Assembly (NCBI RefSeq): GCF_010669125.1
Contig: NZ_CP048630.1
Location: forward strand, 2,120,001-2,184,000
DNA: 64,000 bases
Direction of reading: 5' to 3'
DNA from: Ancylobacter pratisalsi
GTDB lineage: Bacteria; Pseudomonadota; Alphaproteobacteria; Rhizobiales; Xanthobacteraceae
The position numbers and the translations under genes are program-made. Within the stretch, counting starts at the first letter, position 1. Every line of letters begins with the position of its first letter. The notes below the pieces were generated by a model. That model had not been told where the DNA came from. It saw only the letters and a program-made list of their open reading frames with translations, and made no database searches. Below, one piece after another: positions 39,938 to 56,927 of this stretch.

Positions 39938-40828
39938 TCAGCCGATCGGGCGGGTCGGGCCGCGCCCGTCGAGCGTCAGAAGCGGGGCGTAGAGCTCGGG
40001 CCGCCGGTCCCGGAACACGCCCCAGGAGCGGCGCTGGTGGGCGATGGCGTCGAGGTCGAAGGTGGCGGTGATCACGCCCGGCGCGGCGCGTCCGGCCTCG
40101 CTCACCTTGGCGCCGGTGGGATCGGCAATGAAGGATGAGCCGTAGAAGGTGATTGAGGTTCCCTCGCGCCCCTCTTCAGTGCCGATGCGGTTGGAAGCGA
40201 TCAGCGGGGTGAGGTTGGCGCCGGCGTGACCCTGCATCACCCGTTGCCAGTGGCCGGAGGAATCCAGCCCGGCATCGTGCGGCTCGGAGCCGATGGCGGT
40301 GGGATAGAGCAGGACTTCGGCACCGAGCAGCGCCATGGCCCGCGCGCATTCGGGAAACCACTGGTCCCAGCAGATCCCCACTCCGATTCGCCCGGCAGCC
40401 GTGTCCCAGACCCGGAACCCGGTATCGCCGGGCGAGAAATAGAACTTCTCGGTGTAGCCCGGACCGTCGGGTATGTGGCTCTTGCGGTAGAGACCCAGCA
40501 CCGAACCGTCGGCGTCGACCATGGCCAGGGAGTTGAACGTCGCCTGGCCCGCCCGCTCGAAGAAGCTGATGGGCAGCACCACGCCGAGCTCACGCGCCAG
40601 GGCGGCGAAACGTGCGATCAGCCGGTTGCCCTCCAGGGGCGCGGCGAGGTTCAGATGGTCGTAGAGCTGGTCCTGGCAGAAATAGGGCGTTTCGAACAGT
40701 TCCTGCAGCAGGATGAGGCCGGCACCCTGGGCGGCCGCCTCGCGAACCAGCGCTTCGGCGCGATCGAGATTGCCGCCGATATCCCAGTCGCAATGCATCT
40801 GGGTGGCGGCAACAGTGAGGCTGCGCAT
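39938..40828 (-). CDS. aguB: N-carbamoylputrescine amidase
   Basis: A nitrilase-superfamily enzyme that cleaves N-carbamoylputrescine to putrescine, CO2 and ammonia. It has 296 residues. The Glu-Lys-Cys triad is visible as Glu43 (LLQELFETPYF), Lys116 (LYRKSHIPDGPGY) and Cys153 (GICWDQWFPE). SYWGVFRDRRPELY-type ending appears here as SWGVFRDRRPELY. It is transcribed with aguA, and a DUF2794 gene begins the run 37 bp upstream. Confidence 0.95.
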   Translation of the reverse strand: MRSLTVAATQMHCDWDIGGNLDRAEALVREAAAQGAGLILLQELFETPYFCQDQLYDHLNLAAPLEGNRLIARFAALARELGVVLPISFFERAGQATFNSLAMVDADGSVLGLYRKSHIPDGPGYTEKFYFSPGDTGFRVWDTAAGRIGVGICWDQWFPECARAMALLGAEVLLYPTAIGSEPHDAGLDSSGHWQRVMQGHAGANLTPLIASNRIGTEEGREGTSITFYGSSFIADPTGAKVSEAGRAAPGVITATFDLDAIAHQRRSWGVFRDRRPELYAPLLTLDGRGPTRPIG

Positions 40829-40865
40829 CCGGTGTCTCCGCTGGGGTTTGGTGCCGATGGGCGCG

Positions 40866-41219
40866 CTAATTCACGGCCCGCAACGGCTTTTCAAGCACGG
40901 CGATGACGCGCCTGAGCTCAGAGCCGCGCTTGAGGATGAGGCCGGTCTGCGACACCACCGTGTAGGCGCCCTGCCGGCGCGCGAGGCGCGGGTCCTTCTC
41001 GATCCGGTAGATCGGCACCTCGGCGGCCCGCCGGAAGATGGAGAAGACAGCACGGTCGCGGGTGAAGTCGATGGCATAGTCGCGCCACTCACCCAGCGCC
41101 ACCATACGGCCGTAGAGGTCGAGGATCCGATCGAGTTCGCGGCGGTCGAACGTCACGAGATCGACGCGGCCGGCGCCGGACGAGGATGCCGACAAGGGCC
41201 TGGGTTCGGTATCCGCCAC
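40866..41219 (-). CDS. DUF2794 protein
   Basis: A 117-residue cytosolic protein of unknown function. The diagnostic DUF2794 block is VTFDRRELDRILDLYGRMVA followed by GEWRDYAIDFTRDRAVFSIF, then IYRIEKDPRLARRQGAYTVV. The family is, as far as I know, largely confined to alphaproteobacteria. The first 18 residues are variable. It may be co-transcribed with aguB and aguA. Confidence 0.88.
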   Translation of the reverse strand: MADTEPRPLSASSSGAGRVDLVTFDRRELDRILDLYGRMVALGEWRDYAIDFTRDRAVFSIFRRAAEVPIYRIEKDPRLARRQGAYTVVSQTGLILKRGSELRRVIAVLEKPLRAVN

Positions 41220-41398
41220 GCGCGTCCTCCGGAGTGGTTCATCGGAACGTCATGATCTTCCCGCTGGGCGCTCGCTTCAAGTCTCTTTCGGCAGCGGCGC
41301 CGATCGCGTTCACGGCCTCGTTAACCAAGACCACACGCTCGCCCGAATTCAGCCTTCGCGGCGCCAAGCCTGACCGCCACTCTCTTCACCATAGCGTC

Positions 41399-41531
41399 GG
41401 GCCGGTTCGCGAAGCGCATCGGTTTCCCAGCCCCCCAGCCCCCCGCGGCGTCAGTGGACCGGCCCCTCGTTATTCTCAAGGTTCAATCCCCGAATTGCTC
41501 TTCAGGGTCGGCGTTTCGCCGGCCCTTTTTT
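41399..41531 (+). ncRNA. Candidate small RNA with C-rich loop
   Basis: On the + strand GGGCCGGTTC (41399-41408) can pair with GGACCGGCCC (41456-41465) to close a 47-nt loop region. That loop contains two CCCCCC runs (within 41427-41444), like the exposed anti-Shine-Dalgarno loops of known rhizobial trans-acting sRNAs. A 39-nt single-stranded spacer leads to a Rho-independent terminator. No + strand gene lies upstream, so the terminator needs an RNA to end. The 5' end and promoter are not defined, and the family is not one I recognise. Confidence 0.5.
41505..41531 (+). terminator. Orphan Rho-independent terminator (sRNA candidate end)
   Basis: Stem GGGTCGGCG / CGCCGGCCC (9 bp with one G-U pair), TTT loop, then TTTTTT at 41526-41531. 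The U-tract works only rightward, while both flanking genes are leftward. Confidence 0.85.
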
Positions 41532-41587
41532 CTGTTGGGCGTCGGGAGTGCAAAGCTAGGATGGGCGCGGCGGTGAAGGACGCGCCT

Positions 41588-42475
41588 TCAGTGCAGCGGC
41601 TGCAGCGCGGCGCCCACGATCGCGCCCGGCTCGGCAAAGCTGCCGGTCTGCACCAGCACCGCGACGGCGTCGGCATCGAGACCGGGCTGCGCGCGCAGCG
41701 TGGTCTCGAAACTTGCCGCGCCACCCTTCCAGTCGCCGAGCTTGGTCCAGCCGCGCACCACATTGTGGTAGGTCATGCTGGTGCCCTCGTTCTCGCCACG
41801 GCCGATGTCCACCTTCATGCGGGTGGCGACGGGGCAGAGCCAGACCTCGCCGGGAGCCGCGCCCGCGGGACCCTTGCCGACGCTGACGTGGATGCGCCCA
41901 TCCTTCACGTCCACGGCGACCGGAACGGCGGGCCGCGGGATCGCCGAGACGACACGTTCGAGCGCCGGCCGGTCGGAGCCGATGGTCATGGCCTCGCCAT
42001 TCACCACCGCCTGCGGCGTAAACATCTTGCCGTCGCCGCGCAGGTGCGCATAGGCCTTCTGGCGCAGCGAATGGCCGTGCTTGGCCAGCGTGTCCTTCCA
42101 GCCGAGATAGTCCCAGTAATCCACCGCCATGGTGAGGGCGATCACATCCGGCCGCTCGGCGAGCTCGCCCAGCAGTTTGTCGGCCGGCGGGCAGGACGAG
42201 CAGCCCTGGCTGGTGAAGAGTTCAACCACCGCCCGAGGCTCTGAAATCGCGCGCGGACCCTGGCCGACCTCGTCGGCAGCGGCGGGATGGGTGGCCAGGA
42301 GCACGGGGATGAGAAGGCCGCCGAGCGCCGCCAGTCCGTGACGTGCCCGCCCCGCCGGATGGTCCGGCGCGACGCGTGCCCGGCTCTCGCGGGCCGGTTC
42401 TAGCGCAGGGCGCTGCGGCAGGCGGACAAGACGCAACAGCCTATGGGGGGCGGCAATGGACAGACAGCCGGTCAT
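41588..42475 (-). CDS. DUF1223 thioredoxin-like exported protein
   Basis: A protein of about 295 residues. The DUF1223 hallmark is VVELFTSQGCSSCPPADKLL with Cys92 and Cys95 as a CxxC redox pair, followed by VDYWDYLGWKDTLA and FTPQAVVNGE. A hydrophobic segment at about 47-68 (LAALGGLLIPVLLATHPAAA) looks like a signal peptide, but about 40 residues precede it. The start at ATG 42475 is therefore doubtful, and a shorter form may be real. A periplasmic redox role is inferred. Confidence 0.82.
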   Translation of the reverse strand: MTGCLSIAAPHRLLRLVRLPQRPALEPARESRARVAPDHPAGRARHGLAALGGLLIPVLLATHPAAADEVGQGPRAISEPRAVVELFTSQGCSSCPPADKLLGELAERPDVIALTMAVDYWDYLGWKDTLAKHGHSLRQKAYAHLRGDGKMFTPQAVVNGEAMTIGSDRPALERVVSAIPRPAVPVAVDVKDGRIHVSVGKGPAGAAPGEVWLCPVATRMKVDIGRGENEGTSMTYHNVVRGWTKLGDWKGGAASFETTLRAQPGLDADAVAVLVQTGSFAEPGAIVGAALQPLH

Positions 42476-42837
42476 CTCGTGCGGAACGTCCTCGACGTGC
42501 TTGTTCCGGAGGCTGCCGCGCCCTGTCGGGCAGACGGGCCAATGGCCGGGGAGGCCGCGGACATGCTCCGGTCCGTTCGATCTGGGATGCCGCCCGCCGG
42601 GCTCTCGGGTCCCGTGCGGAAGACACCCTAGGCAATAGGACGGCGCACGCACGGGCACCAGTCACATTCGGGTGTCGCCTGCGCACGGGAAGGTGAGGTG
42701 AGTTCGCAAAAGGTTGGCGCTCCAACCGATGGGCCGGATACGCGGAAGGCGGCGGCCGGCGCGTGCCGGCGCGCCTCTGGTTCACGCCGGAGCACGGCGC
42801 GGCGGAGTGGATCCGCCGCACCGTCCTTCGTGGGTCG
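42476..42837. other. Intergenic stretch, acnA to DUF1223 gene
   Basis: About 360 bp without a supportable gene. The only structure of note is the stem-loop near the acnA stop, listed separately. The rest is GC-rich with several short inverted GGCCGGCGC-type motifs of no clear meaning. The DUF1223 promoter should lie here. Confidence 0.45.
42799..42819 (-). terminator. Stem-loop downstream of acnA
   Basis: GCGGCGGA / TCCGCCGC forms an 8-bp stem with a 5-nt loop 18 bases beyond the acnA stop codon. There is no T-tract, so it is more likely an mRNA 3'-end stabiliser or part of a Rho-dependent site. Confidence 0.35.
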
Positions 42838-45522
<2,685 letters not shown>

Positions 45523-45739
45523 GGCAGAAGGGTCCCCGCGTTGATGAGGTGCGGATGCGTCGGGGCCTTGGAGGGAAGAGACGTTGCGGGCTATAGCTCG
45601 CGCGGCCTTACCTGGAGGCGACAGCGCATCGTTCGGAATTCTATATAGAGCCATTTCAAACTCCGATCCTAGTGGTGCGGGGCGAAGCGTCGAAAATTTG
45701 TGCGTTGCGGTGTCCGGTATCGGATGGAGGAATCAAGGG

Positions 45740-46366
45740 ATGCGGCTCGTTGCCGAAGGGCTGAGCTGCCGTCGTGGCGCACGCCTGCTGTTCGAGGGCC
45801 TCGCCCTCAGCGTGCCCGCCGGCCGGGCGCTCGTCGTCACCGGCCCGAACGGCACGGGCAAGTCGTCGCTGCTGCGCCTGCTCGCCGGGCTGGCGAGGCC
45901 CGACGCCGGGACGGTGCGTCTTGAGGGGGCGGGCGAGCCGGACGATTTTGCGACTGAGGTGCACTATCTCGGCCATCTCGACGCCCACAAGGCGGCGCTG
46001 AGCGCCCGCGAGAGCCTGGGGTTCTGGCGGGCCGTGCTGGGTCGCCCCGCGCTGGATGTCGACGAGGCGATGGAGGCCGTCGGTCTCGGCGGTCTCGGCG
46101 TCCTGCCGGTGGTGGTGCTTTCCGCCGGCCAGAAACGCCGGCTGGCGCTGGCCCGGCTGTTGGTGGCGCAGCGCCCGCTCTGGCTGCTGGACGAACCCAC
46201 GACCGCGCTCGACGCGGCGGCTCAGCAGCTCTTCGCGGCGCATGCGCGGGCACATGTGGAGAATGGCGGGCTGATCGTGGCGGCGACCCACGCCCCGCTG
46301 GATCTGGGGCCTTCCGACGCGCTTGATCTTGGCGCCTGGCGCCCGACCCGTCCGGTCGCGGCATGA
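45740..46366 (+). CDS. ccmA: Haem exporter ATP-binding protein CcmA
   Basis: CcmA is the ATPase of the CcmABCD complex that releases haem-loaded CcmE during cytochrome c maturation. It has 208 residues. Walker A is GPNGTGKSS (about 35-43), the signature is LSAGQKRRLALARLL and Walker B is LWLLDEPTTALD. ATG 45740 has GGAGGAATCAAGGG just upstream, a strong site; the longer open frame to the left runs into the acnA leader and was rejected. It overlaps ccmB by four bases. Confidence 0.93.
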   Translation: MRLVAEGLSCRRGARLLFEGLALSVPAGRALVVTGPNGTGKSSLLRLLAGLARPDAGTVRLEGAGEPDDFATEVHYLGHLDAHKAALSARESLGFWRAVLGRPALDVDEAMEAVGLGGLGVLPVVVLSAGQKRRLALARLLVAQRPLWLLDEPTTALDAAAQQLFAAHARAHVENGGLIVAATHAPLDLGPSDALDLGAWRPTRPVAA

Positions 46367-47034
46367 GCCGGGCTTTCCTCGCCCTGCTGCGGCGCGACCT
46401 CGCGCTCGCCACCCGCGCCGGTGGCGGTGCCGGGCTCGGCGTCGTGTTCTTTCTCGCCGTGGTCATCGTCACCCCGTTCGCCATCGGCCCCGATCTCGTG
46501 CTGCTGGCGCGGATCGGGCCGGCTATCCTGTGGATCGGTGCCTTGCTGGCCTCGCTCATCGGCCTCGACCGGCTGTTCGCCGCCGATGCCGAGGATGGCT
46601 CGATGGACCTGTTCGCGCTGCTTGACCTGCCGCTCGAACTCATCGCCGCCGCCAAGGGTCTGGCGCACTGGCTTGCCACCGGACTACCGCTGGTGGTGGC
46701 GGCGCCCGTGCTGTCGCTGCTGCTCAACCTGGAGCCGGCCGCGATCGGGGCGCTGACCCTGACCCTGCTTGTCGGCACGCCGGCGATCACGTTCCTGGGG
46801 CTGGTCGGGGCGGCATTCGCGAGCGCGTTCCGGCGCGGGGGGCTGCTGGTCGCGGTGCTGGTGATGCCACTGACCATTCCGGTGCTGATTTTCGGCGTGG
46901 CCGCGACCGGCGCGGCGATCGGCGGCACGGTGCCGTTCGGCATGCCCTTTCGCGTTCTCGCCGGTCTCTCGCTCGCCGCGCTGGTGCTCGGCCCGGTGGC
47001 CGCCGCCGCCGCCCTGCGCGCCACGCGGGAGTAA
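46363..47034 (+). CDS. ccmB: Haem exporter permease CcmB
   Basis: A six-helix membrane protein of 223 residues, partner of CcmA. Typical stretches are FLALLRRDLALATRAGG at the N-terminus, VVFFLAVVIVTPFAIGPD, WIGALLASLIGLDRLFAADAEDG and PLTIPVLIFGVAATGAA. It overlaps ccmA by ATGA. In many relatives ccmC, ccmD and ccmG follow; here the ATP synthase operon follows instead. Confidence 0.92.
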   Translation: MSRAFLALLRRDLALATRAGGGAGLGVVFFLAVVIVTPFAIGPDLVLLARIGPAILWIGALLASLIGLDRLFAADAEDGSMDLFALLDLPLELIAAAKGLAHWLATGLPLVVAAPVLSLLLNLEPAAIGALTLTLLVGTPAITFLGLVGAAFASAFRRGGLLVAVLVMPLTIPVLIFGVAATGAAIGGTVPFGMPFRVLAGLSLAALVLGPVAAAAALRATRE

Positions 47035-47349
47035 GCCGAGGCGGGGGAACCGCGCCGCCTGCGTGGCATACCAGGTGCAACAAAGCGCCGCAGGTGCGGC
47101 AAAGCCTTGATATTGCGCCATCGCCGTCCTTTCACGCGACTTCGGGGCCGCTACGTCATTTGCCCCCCGCAATCGCTCACCTCCTCGTGTTGCAGCACGC
47201 ACAGAGCCGTGTTAGGGAACCGCCCGACTTGATGGGCGGGCGAGGCATCGTTCCTATCCCGCTCCCTGTCGAGAACCCTTGTAAATCCGGGGCCCGCGCT
47301 GCACCGCGAAAGCGGCGGCCGACCCGGAAAAGCCCCCGAGAGAGGCACA
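47035..47349. other. Intergenic leader of the ATP synthase operon
   Basis: A 315-bp gap after ccmB. It should hold the atpH promoter; TTGCAG near 47191 with TTAGGG 16 bases on is a weak candidate. A hairpin CCGCCC / GGGCGG (47220-47239) lies in the probable leader. I see no remnant of ccmC or ccmD. Confidence 0.45.
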
Positions 47350-49433
<2,084 letters not shown>

Positions 49434-49475
49434 ATCTGGCGTTTGCGAGCTCGAGGGCACGGGAGTCGAGGGTAG

Positions 49476-51813
<2,338 letters not shown>

Positions 51814-51899
51814 TTGGTCGGCCCTGTTGCTTCACGCGGGCGCGGGGCTCCGCGCCTGCCTGAACTGACACATCGCCTCGCGCATCTCCTGGAGGAGTC

Positions 51900-52316
51900 A
51901 TGGCCACCTTCCCGTTCGAACTCGTCTCTCCCGAGAAGCAGATCTATTCCGGCTCGGTGAGCGAAGTTGTCGTGCCGGGCACGGAGGGTGAGTTCGGCAT
52001 TCTCGCCGGCCATGCCCCCTTCGTGTCGACCCTGAAGCCCGGCGTCCTGATCATTCGGGGCGAGGGCGGCACCAAGAAGCTATTCGTGCGCGGCGGCTTC
52101 GCGGAGGCCAATCCGCAGGGCCTGACGGTTCTGGCGGAAATCGCCATCCCGCTCGAGGAGATCAAGCCCGACGTCCTGGCGCAGATGATCAAGGACGCCG
52201 AGGAAGACGTCGAGGACGCCAAGGACGAGATCACGCGAGCCAAGCGGCAGACCATGCTTGAAGCGCTGAAGTCGGCGGCCGCCGCGATCCAGGCCGACGG
52301 GCACACGGCGCACTGA
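51900..52316 (+). CDS. atpC: F1Fo ATP synthase epsilon subunit
   Basis: The small stalk subunit that couples rotation and can inhibit ATPase activity, 138 residues. The beta-sandwich N-domain (FELVSPEKQIYSGSVSEVVVPGTEGEFGIL, in part) is followed by a helical C-terminal part (DAEEDVEDAKDEITRAKRQTM). ATG 51900 follows GGAGGAGTC. It is the last gene of atpHAGDC; a terminator lies 37 bp beyond the stop. Confidence 0.96.
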   Translation: MATFPFELVSPEKQIYSGSVSEVVVPGTEGEFGILAGHAPFVSTLKPGVLIIRGEGGTKKLFVRGGFAEANPQGLTVLAEIAIPLEEIKPDVLAQMIKDAEEDVEDAKDEITRAKRQTMLEALKSAAAAIQADGHTAH

Positions 52317-52353
52317 GCTGGCAAACCGGCCGCACGACGCGACATATTGATTC

Positions 52354-52378
52354 GGGCCGCTTTCTGAGCGGCCCTTTT
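52354..52378 (+). terminator. Rho-independent terminator of the atp operon
   Basis: Perfect 8-bp stem GGGCCGCT / AGCGGCCC (52354-52361 and 52367-52374), 5-nt loop TTCTG, then TTTT. The tenA start is 20 bases further on. Confidence 0.9.
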
Positions 52379-52398
52379 CATGTCTGGAGGACCAATCG

Positions 52399-53088
52399 AT
52401 GAACGATGCGACGAACGGCTCTGGCGCGACCTTCAGCGCCGCGGCCTGGCAGGCCAACCTGCCGGTCTTCGAGGCCATCCGCACCATGGCGTTCAACGAG
52501 CAGCTGGCCCAGGGCACCCTGCCGGCGGATCGCTTCAAGCACTACATGATTCAGGACGCGCATTATCTGATCGCGTTCGGCCGTGCGCTGGCGATCGCCG
52601 CGGCGAAGGCGGACGACGCCGACGGACTGGTGCAGTTCTCGGAGGCGGCGAAGGTCGCCGTCATCGTCGAGCGCTCGCTGCACACAGACTTCTTCCGCAG
52701 CTTCGGCGTCGCGCCGGCGGAATTCGACGGCACCGAAATGTCGCCGGCCTGCCATCACTATACGAGCTTCCTGATCGGCACCGCTCATGCCGAACCCTAT
52801 GCCGTGGTGCTCGCGGCGCTGCTGCCGTGCTTCTGGATCTATGCCGAGATCGGCCGGGATATTCTGGCGCGCGCGGTGCGGCCCAATCCCTATGATGCCT
52901 GGATCGACACCTATGCCGGCGAGGATTTTCACGAGGCGGTGCGCGCGGTGATCGCGACCACCGACCGGGCGGCGGCCACCGCGTCGCCGCAGGTTCGCGC
53001 GCGCATGCACGAGGCCTACAAGCGCGCCAGCCAGCTGGAATGGATGTTCTGGGATTCGGCGTGGCGCCTGGCTTCCTGGCCTGTATAG
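52399..53088 (+). CDS. tenA: TenA-family thiaminase II
   Basis: TenA enzymes hydrolyse aminopyrimidine breakdown products for thiamine salvage. It has 229 residues, all-helical. Typical stretches are RFKHYMIQDAHYLIAFGRALA (in part), HTDFFRSFGV and AALLPCFWIYAEIGRDI with the active-site Cys and Glu; the C-terminal ASQLEWMFWDSAW is conserved. ATG 52399 follows TGGAGGACC. It starts just after the atp terminator and needs its own promoter or read-through. I see no TPP riboswitch and no other thiamine genes near it. Confidence 0.9.
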   Translation: MNDATNGSGATFSAAAWQANLPVFEAIRTMAFNEQLAQGTLPADRFKHYMIQDAHYLIAFGRALAIAAAKADDADGLVQFSEAAKVAVIVERSLHTDFFRSFGVAPAEFDGTEMSPACHHYTSFLIGTAHAEPYAVVLAALLPCFWIYAEIGRDILARAVRPNPYDAWIDTYAGEDFHEAVRAVIATTDRAAATASPQVRARMHEAYKRASQLEWMFWDSAWRLASWPV

Positions 53089-53193
53089 ACACCGCAAACG
53101 TGCGCAGACCGACCCGGTTGCCTTAGAGCCGCCATCGCGATGGCGCACTGCGTCAAAAGGTGCTCATATCTTGCCGCCCACGTCGGACTGCTG

Positions 53194-53922
53194 ATGGACC
53201 AGGTGACGACCCATATGCCGACCCCGGCCCGGGGCCATTCGGAGGCGCCGATTCGTGCGCGCATCCTTCAGGCTATCTTCGAACGGCGTCTGCCGCCTGG
53301 CGAGAAGCTGACCGAAGATCGTCTGGCGGAGCTGTTCGGCGTTAGCCGCACCGTTGTCCGTCAGGCGCTCTCACGGCTGGCCCAGGACGGAATCGTCGAG
53401 CACCTTCCCAATCGCGGCGCGTTCGTCGCCGCACCGAGCCGGGCGGATGCCCGTCACGTGCTTGAAGCGCGGGCAGTCGTCGAGCCGGAGGTGGCGGGCG
53501 CGGCGGCATGCAGCTGCGATGCCCATGGACTCGCCCGGCTGCGGGGCCACATCGAGACCGAGAACAGAGCCCGGTCGAGCGGCGAGCGCGGCACGCTCGT
53601 CCGCCTGACGGGCGAGTTTCACGTGCTTCTGGCCGAATCGGCGGGGAACCCGGTGTTCGTGCGGCTGCTGACCGAACTTCAGGCGTTGAGTTCGCTGTCG
53701 ATCCTGCTCTACGCGCGCGGCGAAGAATCCGCCTGCCCGCCCGACGAACATGAGGGCATCGTCGCGGCGATCGAACGTGGCGACGTGGAAACCGCGCAGC
53801 GTCTGATGCGCGAGCACATCGCCCATGTCGCCCAGGAAATGGATCTGAGCGAGCCGGTCGAACGTCCGACGGGCCTCGCGCAGGCCTTGGGCATCACACC
53901 GCGCGCACCAAGGCGGCGTTGA
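53194..53922 (+). CDS. GntR-family transcriptional regulator (FCD domain)
   Basis: A 242-residue regulator of the FadR/FCD type. The winged helix (about 10-75) has APIRARILQAIFERRLPPGEKLTEDRLAE (in part) and GVSRTVVRQALSRLAQDGIVEHLPNRGAFVA (in part). The FCD effector domain (about 85-215) has the metal-binding pattern VRLTGEFHVLLAESAGNPV ... DEHEGIVAAIERGD. ATG 53194 (MDQVTTHMPTPARG) is preferred; ATG 53215 is possible. Its effector and targets are not evident. It lies between tenA and convergent infA. Confidence 0.85.
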   Translation: MDQVTTHMPTPARGHSEAPIRARILQAIFERRLPPGEKLTEDRLAELFGVSRTVVRQALSRLAQDGIVEHLPNRGAFVAAPSRADARHVLEARAVVEPEVAGAAACSCDAHGLARLRGHIETENRARSSGERGTLVRLTGEFHVLLAESAGNPVFVRLLTELQALSSLSILLYARGEESACPPDEHEGIVAAIERGDVETAQRLMREHIAHVAQEMDLSEPVERPTGLAQALGITPRAPRRR

Positions 53923-53949
53923 TACGCGGCCTTGGCGAGGGTGCGCGCC

Positions 53950-54231
53950 TTAGCGGCGACGGCCCGGAGGCGGACGGCGCTGGCCGCTGCCGATCGGCGG
54001 CGTGGGGCCACCGGTCTTGTGACGGAAGTTGATCCGGCCACGCTCAAGATCGTAAGGCGACATCTCGACGACGACGCGATCACCGACGATGGTGCGGATA
54101 CGGTTCTTCTTCATCTTGCCCGCCGCGTAGGCGAGGATTTCGTGTTCATTGTCGAGCACGACCCGGAAATTTCCGTCAGGAAGGACTTCGGTGACGGTTC
54201 CGTCGAACTCGAGCAGTTCCTCTTTCGCCAT
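53950..54231 (-). CDS. infA: Translation initiation factor IF-1
   Basis: IF-1 occupies the ribosomal A site during initiation. Residues 2-70 form the OB fold with the expected blocks [37 protein letters not shown] (in two parts) and [21 protein letters not shown]. The protein has 93 residues rather than about 72, because of a Pro/Arg/Gly-rich extension ([17 protein letters not shown]). Such longer IF-1 forms occur in relatives. AGGAGAG precedes the ATG at 54231. The DEAD-box gene lies upstream on the same strand, 211 bp away. Confidence 0.93.
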   Translation of the reverse strand: MAKEELLEFDGTVTEVLPDGNFRVVLDNEHEILAYAAGKMKKNRIRTIVGDRVVVEMSPYDLERGRINFRHKTGGPTPPIGSGQRRPPPGRRR

Positions 54232-54442
54232 TGGCTCTCCTCATTGGGCTTGGCCAGCCACGTCGACAGGCAAATAACCCGGCGACGGCGTTTTGTCTCG
54301 CCCTGTGCCTCTCCCGGCGCAATGAATCGGGAAAATCAGGTCATTTGGCGCATGACGGGCGCTGTCGCGTCCGTCATGACCGGTTGATCATGTCGCCTCG
54401 GCGGGCTGCGGACATGTGCCCGCTGCCCGTCCGTCGCCCGGT

Positions 54443-55915
<1,473 letters not shown>

Positions 55916-56160
55916 GGGCAATCCCGGCCGCTCGCGCAAAAGCGAGCGGACCGCGAATCACGAGGGGTCCGTGAGACACCCCGCGTGGCCTGGGACGTCG
56001 GTGAATTTCGATGATGAGGGCTGATGACTGCCGCGGCTAAACCGTAGCGGACGTCGAGCAACGCGGCCCTGATACGAACGAGCCGTCCGTACACCGCGTC
56101 TATGTGGCTCAATTGAGTGTCGATTTCAAGGCGTCACGGCTCAGGATATAAGCTTGGGTC

Positions 56161-56895
56161 ATGTTTCCTGATGTCGTCGACCTTCGAAGTTTCTATGCCC
56201 AGCCTCTCGGCGTGGTGACACGCCGGCTGATCGGGCGGGCCATCCGCGCGCGATTCACCAATGTGCGGGGCCTCGCCGTGCTCGGCATTGGCTATGCGAC
56301 GCCCTATCTCGGCGTGTTCCGCGAGGAGTGCGAGCGCACGCTCGCCTTCATGCCGGGCGCGCAGGGGGTGACGCGCTGGCCCTCCGCCGCCCCGACGCTG
56401 GCGGCTCTCGTCGACGAGGGCGAACTCCCGCTGCGCGACGGCATGATCGACCGGGTGGTCGCCGTCCATCTGCTGGAGATGACGCCCGACGCTGAGGAGA
56501 TGCTGCGCGAGGTGTGGCGCATTCTGGCGCCGGGCGGGCGGCTGCTCTGCGTGGTGCCGAACCGGCGCGGGGTGTGGGCGCGGGTCGACAACAACCCGTT
56601 CGGCCATGGCCGGCCGTTCTCGCGCACCCAGATCACCGATCTGCTGCGCGGGGCGCTGTTCACGCCGGTGGGCTGGGGCGAAGCGCTCTACATGCCGCCG
56701 GTGCGCAGCAACTGGTTCCTGCGCTCGGCGGTGGCATGGGAGCGCGCCGGCGCGACCCTGTCGATGCCGTTCGCCGGGGTCCACATCGTCGAGGCGGCCA
56801 AGCAGGTCTACAAACCGGTGCCGCTGAAGCGGAAGTCGCGCCTGCGCGTGCCGGTGCTCGAACCCGTCCTCGCGCCGCGCCCCGTGGGGGGGTGA
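56161..56895 (+). CDS. Class I SAM-dependent methyltransferase of unknown substrate
   Basis: A 244-residue protein with a Methyltransf_11-like core: LAVLGIGYATPYLGVF takes the place of the SAM-binding glycine loop. DRVVAVHLLEMTPDAEEMLREVWRILAPGGRLLCVVPNRRGVWAR (in parts) is the typical post-core region. The start at 56161 (MFPDVVDLRSFYAQPLG) matches the common LRxFYxxPLG opening of this family. The C-terminal basic segment KQVYKPVPLKRKSRLR is of unknown meaning. The substrate is not known. It is convergent with metW, 32 bp apart. Confidence 0.82.
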   Translation: MFPDVVDLRSFYAQPLGVVTRRLIGRAIRARFTNVRGLAVLGIGYATPYLGVFREECERTLAFMPGAQGVTRWPSAAPTLAALVDEGELPLRDGMIDRVVAVHLLEMTPDAEEMLREVWRILAPGGRLLCVVPNRRGVWARVDNNPFGHGRPFSRTQITDLLRGALFTPVGWGEALYMPPVRSNWFLRSAVAWERAGATLSMPFAGVHIVEAAKQVYKPVPLKRKSRLRVPVLEPVLAPRPVGG

Positions 56896-56927
56896 GGCGA
56901 GGACTGACCCGCGCCTTCCCGCGCGTG

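Larger units (their letters stand above)
41220..41587. other. Intergenic region carrying a candidate small RNA
   Basis: The 368-bp gap between two leftward genes has no protein-like frame. Its right half contains two stem-loops on the + strand, described separately. TTAACC near 41320 resembles a CtrA half-site, but no second half is at the right distance. A clear promoter is not visible. Confidence 0.5.

Noticed and set aside
52317..52398. TPP riboswitch before tenA
   Set aside because: The 82-bp gap contains only the atp terminator and the tenA ribosome-binding site; there is no CUGAGA/ACCUGA pair and no space for one.
53616..53629. GTTTCACGTGCTTC, resembling a parS site, inside the GntR regulator gene
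   Set aside because: Only the left half matches; the right half has four mismatches. It lies in conserved coding sequence (GEFHVLL) and more than 30 kb from the parAB region.
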